Positions 60,805 through 64,000 of a DNA stretch of 64,000 bases are shown one piece after another. Within the stretch, counting starts at the first letter, position 1. The number at the start of each line of letters is the position of its first letter. Source of the DNA: Comamonas testosteroni (lineage in GTDB: Bacteria; Pseudomonadota; Gammaproteobacteria; Burkholderiales; Burkholderiaceae_C); contig NZ_AWOR01000043.1 of assembly GCF_000761245.1 (NCBI RefSeq), forward strand, positions 1-64,000, written 5' to 3'. Both the position numbers and the translations under genes were made by a program. A model generated the notes under the pieces. It had not been told where the DNA came from. It saw only the letters and a list, made by a program, of their open reading frames with translations, and searched no databases.

Positions 60805-61527
60805 CTAGGCAGAGGCTATGAATCCGGTCATCTGGGCCGGGTTGATGGGGGCGATGGACGCCAGCGGAACGGGCGAGCCGCGGGGCGGAAGTGCCCAGGC
60901 TGCAATCACTTTGTCTTCCTGCAGCAGCTCCACAACGCCGGCTGCACTGCTGCCCTGCCAGCTTCCCGGGTCGATGACGGCGCGCACCGCCAACGTGGGC
61001 AAGGAATCAAGGCTGGGCCAGGGAAAGGTGTAGTTCTGGAGCGTGAGCGTGGCACCAGTGGTCACGAATTCCAGCGGCGCGTCATATGAGAGTACGTAGT
61101 AAGGCACATCGCAGCCCACAATCAGCCGCTCGCCATCGGGGCCAGTCGCCGGAAGCTGCCCCTTCTCGAACATGGGCTGGTATTCGGACGGCACAGGCCG
61201 CTCCAGATCCTGGGTGGACAGCCAAGAGCCTTTGCCGCCAGACACAGATGCCTCGGAGACGCCAGCCAGCGCCTGGCGAAAGAACACCTGCCCCTTGCGT
61301 TCAAACACCACAGCAGCTTTGGTACCACTGGTTGTGACCGTGCTCTCGTCATTGGCACCAGCAGGCACACGCACATGCTCCAGCTCTGGATCATCTTGCA
61401 GGCTGTCCAGCATCGCGCGAATGTCGCGGTTCACATGGCCCAGCTCCTTGCCTGTCAGCTCCGCAATCTCACGGCTGCTCATGGTCAGCGGCAAGGCCGC
61501 CGGTGAAAGTGTCGAAATCAGACTCAT
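60805..61527 (-). CDS. Rha N-terminus fused to a phage tail-type protein
   Basis: A 240-residue protein starting at ATG 61,527. Residues about 14-52 (LTMSSREIAELTGKELGHVNRDIRAMLDSLQDDPELEHVR) are the typical front of Rha/antirepressor proteins. The remainder (SGTKAAVVFERKGQVFFRQALAGVSEASVSGGKGSWLS ... IVGCDVPYYVLSYDAPLEFVTTGATLTLQNYTFPWPSL) belongs to the tail-region protein that usually precedes the next two genes. The join is in frame. It is probably a deletion fusion. Frames further upstream are not family-like. Confidence 0.75.
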   Translation of the reverse strand: MSLISTLSPAALPLTMSSREIAELTGKELGHVNRDIRAMLDSLQDDPELEHVRVPAGANDESTVTTSGTKAAVVFERKGQVFFRQALAGVSEASVSGGKGSWLSTQDLERPVPSEYQPMFEKGQLPATGPDGERLIVGCDVPYYVLSYDAPLEFVTTGATLTLQNYTFPWPSLDSLPTLAVRAVIDPGSWQGSSAAGVVELLQEDKVIAAWALPPRGSPVPLASIAPINPAQMTGFIASA

Positions 61528-61530
61528 CGG

Positions 61531-61650
61531 CCAGCCCACACCACAAAGCTGCTGATCGCGGCGCAATGGGCTCTCACCGGCTTCGGCCTCTTCTGCCTGG
61601 TCGGCGCGGCCGTGGTGATGGCGCTCACGCCAGAAGCCTGGCCCCTCTAG
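61531..61650 (+). pseudogene. 3' fragment of a small membrane protein gene
   Basis: Plus-strand frame reading TTKLLIAAQWALTGFGLFCLVGAAVVMALTPEAWPL and a stop, without a start codon. One clear membrane helix. It touches the fusion gene's start, which suggests that the same deletion cut it. Confidence 0.45.
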
Positions 61651-61695
61651 GCCTTCAGCTTTGAAGCTGAACGCGATTTTTGAACAGGAGATCTC

Positions 61696-61893
61696 ATGCT
61701 GAAGACGATTGTTGACTCCCTGCTGGTCATCGTCGGCGCCCTGCTTTTGGCGGCCTGGCTGTCCGCGCCAGATGCCCAAGCCGATGAACCCCAAACCATC
61801 ACACAAAGCCTGCGCGACGAGTTCGCCTGCCCCGGCATGCATGCCGAGTGGCTGGATGACAAGACCGTGCAATGCCTGAAAGAGCGACCGTAA
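61696..61893 (+). CDS. Small exported protein, 65 residues (hypothetical)
   Basis: Signal peptide (LLVIVGALLLAAWLSAPDAQA) followed by a short mature part with two cysteines (FACPGMHAEWLDDKTVQCLKE). AGGAGA lies six bases before the ATG. Unknown phage-region protein. Confidence 0.65.
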   Translation: MLKTIVDSLLVIVGALLLAAWLSAPDAQADEPQTITQSLRDEFACPGMHAEWLDDKTVQCLKERP

Positions 61894-61977
61894 CTGCTGA
61901 CAACCAGCGCCAGCAACTGATCACCTATTCATAGATTTTCTTGAACCGGGCCGCGCGCCCACATCAATGAATCAACG

Positions 61978-62001
61978 GCCCGCCGACCAGCGGGCTTTTT
62001 C
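61978..62001 (+). terminator. Rho-independent terminator
   Basis: GCCCGC, loop CGACCA, GCGGGC, then TTTTT. Confidence 0.85.
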
Positions 62002-62014
62002 TTTGGAGGCTCCC

Positions 62015-62221
62015 ATGAGTCTGACTTTCGTGAATCACAACGGCGACCCCATCACCGATTCCCGCATGGCCGCCATGCGAGCTCAAGGAATGGAGCTCGA
62101 GCGCCAGCGCCGCCTGGCTGCCAAAGCGGATGCGGTGTCAGTGCACAAGGGCTGGCGCGTCTCTGGCATCAAACCCGGAATGCTGGAAGAGGCAAAGCAG
62201 GCGCACGAGCGGCTTTGCTAG
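62015..62221 (+). CDS. Small phage-region protein, 68 residues (hypothetical)
   Basis: GGAGGC six bases before ATG 62,015. Sequence SLTFVNHNGDPITDSRMAAMRAQGMELERQRRLAAKADAV, helical and basic. The next gene begins at the base after its stop. Confidence 0.6.
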   Translation: MSLTFVNHNGDPITDSRMAAMRAQGMELERQRRLAAKADAVSVHKGWRVSGIKPGMLEEAKQAHERLC

Positions 62222-62413
62222 ATGGCGCAAAAGGCGGGAGGCAAGCCGCCGGAGCCCTTTGATGAAGGTGCATGGCTGCGCACCGCCAAGCGCACCGCAG
62301 TGCGCAGCAAGCCCTACCCCCTTCAAGAAGCCGCCCAGCTCTGCAAAGAGTTGGCCCTCAAGAATGGCTGGCTTGAGGTGCAGCTCCAAGAAATAAAGAA
62401 GGTGATTGCTTGA
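62222..62413 (+). CDS. Small phage-region protein, 63 residues (hypothetical)
   Basis: Follows the previous gene without a gap. Basic N-terminus (AQKAGGKPPEPFDEGAWLRTAKRTAVRSK) and a helical end. Unknown. Confidence 0.55.
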   Translation: MAQKAGGKPPEPFDEGAWLRTAKRTAVRSKPYPLQEAAQLCKELALKNGWLEVQLQEIKKVIA

Positions 62414-62456
62414 ACGCCAGAATGAACCTCAGATACAACAGCTGCCGGACAACGGG

Positions 62457-63068
62457 TTAAGCACCCTGACTCTTCTCAAGGAATTTATAGAGGGCCGTGA
62501 GATTCTCAAGTGCTTTTCTGACCTTTCGTGTCCGAGCATCTGCTTTTAACGCCTGAGCCTCACGATCCTTTTCTATCTCGCACTCACGGATTGCCACTCG
62601 CGAATAGGCTAGCTCAGCCAAGATCGTGAGCAGCGAGACGACTGCCGCGGGGTGGGGGTTTGAACCAAGGAGTGTACGAATTGACTCCTCCAGACCTTCT
62701 ATTCGCTCAATGCTTGAACTAGGAGGTCGATCTTTTGTCCCGCTGAGCTTCCTTGACAGATCTATGAGGGCTGCGTAGGCATCTCGCGCTGCAAAAATGC
62801 AACCCCAAACAGAAGCTAGTTCAGCCTCTGTCTGAACACGCCGCTGCTGCGTATCGGCATGAGCAATCTGCTTTGCAACATATCGACCAGCGAAAAAAAT
62901 CGCAGCAATTCCACCGATAGCCTGAACCCAGCTCGCCATCTCGGATGAATTCGACGGCAACCAAATTGATGTACTGGGAAATGCAAGCAATAGTGCGGCA
63001 ATGCCTATCGAAACGTAGATGGAAGTCAATAAGACCAGCCTGCCGTCAATTTTTACTGTGACAACCAT
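62457..63068 (-). CDS. Membrane protein with cytoplasmic helical domain (hypothetical)
   Basis: A 203-residue protein with two N-terminal membrane helices (about residues 9-30 and 45-61). A helical soluble part follows (AKQIAHADTQQRRVQTEAELASVWGCIFAARDAYAAL ... ENLTALYKFLEKSQ). ATG 63,068 is supported by GGAGGGG. Proteins with this layout are common on prophages and islands, without known role. Confidence 0.65.
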   Translation of the reverse strand: MVVTVKIDGRLVLLTSIYVSIGIAALLLAFPSTSIWLPSNSSEMASWVQAIGGIAAIFFAGRYVAKQIAHADTQQRRVQTEAELASVWGCIFAARDAYAALIDLSRKLSGTKDRPPSSSIERIEGLEESIRTLLGSNPHPAAVVSLLTILAELAYSRVAIRECEIEKDREAQALKADARTRKVRKALENLTALYKFLEKSQGA

Positions 63069-63112
63069 TACCCCTCCAATTTTTGGAGGATGGTAGCCCA
63101 CCCAAAAACCAC

Positions 63113-63137
63113 AGCCCGCCACTGAGCGGGCTTTTTG
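63113..63137. terminator. Hairpin terminator
   Basis: AGCCCGC ... GCGGGCT with a short loop, then TTTT. It lies just upstream of the membrane gene and ends transcripts coming from the left, or from the HNH gene on the other strand. Confidence 0.75.
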
Positions 63138-63187
63138 CTTTCTGGAGCCCTATGCTTGCCCCTTAATGCTCTCGTCACAAAGATTAC

Positions 63188-64000
63188 CTAACCCTGCACA
63201 GGTGATGTCTTCTGCGCGGCTCGGTGATGCGCCAGATATACCTTCTGCTCGTCTGTGAAGGAACCAACATGCATCTGTGGATCAAGGCCCCAAGCCAGCA
63301 TTGCCTTCACAACCGCCGGGCTCGCCGTGATGATCGAACCATCATCATTGAAGCTGATCAGGTGACGATCGAACAAGCGATCGACGTGGGGAGACAGAAA
63401 GAAGCCGTTGTGGCCGTCCAAACGTTCTTCGTTGGTGCAGTCTTTCCAAGGCTTTATGTGACTTGCCACGAGCAGTCGCAGATCGGTCACGCCCGTGAGG
63501 CGGCACTGCTTCTCAAGCTTCTGCAAATTAGTGCGATAGACCCCTTGTCCGCGGCGAGCCTTGATTAGCTGGTCGACTTCAGTACTGGGCAGCACTGTGG
63601 ACTCGATCAACTGCTTTTGCACCTGGTCCTCTTCAAACTCAGCGATTTCTTCGTCGCGATCGACTAAGGCTGAGTGGTTGGCCATTCCTGCCAGCTCAAC
63701 AATCGCGTTGCCCAGATCATCCGAGATTGCTGCCAGATAGACCCCTTGATTGCCATTGCCGTTGTCTTGAATGGGTGAATACTTTTCAGGCAGCTTGTCG
63801 ACGAGCTTGGAAATGTGGTCCTTGGGTTTGAACGGTACTGGAAGCGGCACCCAGGAAACTGGCACCAGCCATCCTTCTGGATGCCAGGCATCTCCTGCAG
63901 CACCGAAGTCCTCAGGCTTCGCTTCATCACGATAGACCGAGGTAGCCACACCAATGGCTTTGATATACCCATCTGCGAAGGAAACCACCGTGTCTCCTGG
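63188..64000 (-). CDS. HNH endonuclease, restriction-type (5' end outside the window)
   Basis: The frame is open to the window edge, and its first visible codons (PGDTVVSFADGYIKAIGVA) look internal. The C-terminal HNH domain is clear: CRLTGVTDLRLLVASHIKPWKDCTNEERLDGHNGFFLSPHVDRLFDRHLISF, with the metal histidine in ASHIKPW, the asparagine in GHNG and the second histidine in PHVDRLFD. This is the domain of putative type IV-like or modification-dependent restriction endonucleases. The N-terminal part (EDFGAAGDAWHPEGWLVPVSW) may be the recognition domain, of the EVE/YTH-like sort, which is inference. Confidence 0.85.
   Translation of the reverse strand, partial: PGDTVVSFADGYIKAIGVATSVYRDEAKPEDFGAAGDAWHPEGWLVPVSWVPLPVPFKPKDHISKLVDKLPEKYSPIQDNGNGNQGVYLAAISDDLGNAIVELAGMANHSALVDRDEEIAEFEEDQVQKQLIESTVLPSTEVDQLIKARRGQGVYRTNLQKLEKQCRLTGVTDLRLLVASHIKPWKDCTNEERLDGHNGFFLSPHVDRLFDRHLISFNDDGSIITASPAVVKAMLAWGLDPQMHVGSFTDEQKVYLAHHRAAQKTSPVQG

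Overview
The window looks like chromosomal DNA of a Comamonadaceae betaproteobacterium, most likely Comamonas or a close relative. This is an inference from the high-GC background, the many LysR, EamA and GNAT genes, the FecIR-type iron regulon, the class D beta-lactamase and the type of prophage remnants; no rRNA or other phylogenetic marker is present.

Left part (1-26.5 kb) is ordinary accessory chromosome. It holds small enzymes and regulators, a NarL-type response regulator with its histidine kinase, a MarR-GNAT fusion under a palindromic operator, and an iron-uptake unit (Fur-like box, ECF sigma factor, FecR anti-sigma factor, TonB-dependent siderophore receptor). Further genes are LysE and EamA exporters, a MocR-like regulator, a membrane diguanylate cyclase, hchA with a LuxR-type regulator, a class D beta-lactamase, a DMT exporter with a divergent LysR gene, and a molbindin. 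A dispersed hairpin repeat of about 105 bp lies just upstream of the first complete gene and again after the siderophore receptor.

Middle part (26.5-48.3 kb) reads as an old genomic island. The evidence is a run of small AT-rich membrane proteins, three copies of the 3' end of one lipoprotein gene, a umuD gene whose umuC is reduced to six codons, a large beta-helix membrane protein, and scrambled prophage pieces. Those pieces are a frameshifted rha with a C4-like antisense RNA, broken terminase genes, and an antirepressor start joined to an integrase end. There is also a duplicated universal stress protein gene, a cluster of tiny ORFs with strong Shine-Dalgarno sites, and a Xre-RES toxin-antitoxin pair. 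The island ends at a tRNA-Gly(CCC) gene directly after the integrase remnant; a 14-bp copy of its T-arm at 26,758 may mark the other end.

Right part (48.5-64 kb) mixes a secreted thermonuclease, a HEPN-motif protein and a divergent gene pair set with a perfect SOS box (SRAP protein plus three unknown proteins). It continues with a Rap1a/Tai-like secreted protein and a chromosomal block (DUF3455 lipoprotein, ECF sigma factor, anti-sigma factor, fasciclin) flanked by direct repeats of a gene 3' end. A prophage segment follows with a translationally coupled holin-lysozyme-Rz/Rz1 lysis cassette and tail-type genes, one of them fused to a Rha N-terminus. An HNH endonuclease gene runs off the right edge.

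The best candidates for something undescribed are the SOS-controlled divergon at 50.7-52.1 kb, the beta-helix membrane protein at 33.6-35.7 kb, the tiny-gene cluster at 43.0-44.9 kb, and the repeated pattern of gene 3'-end duplications.
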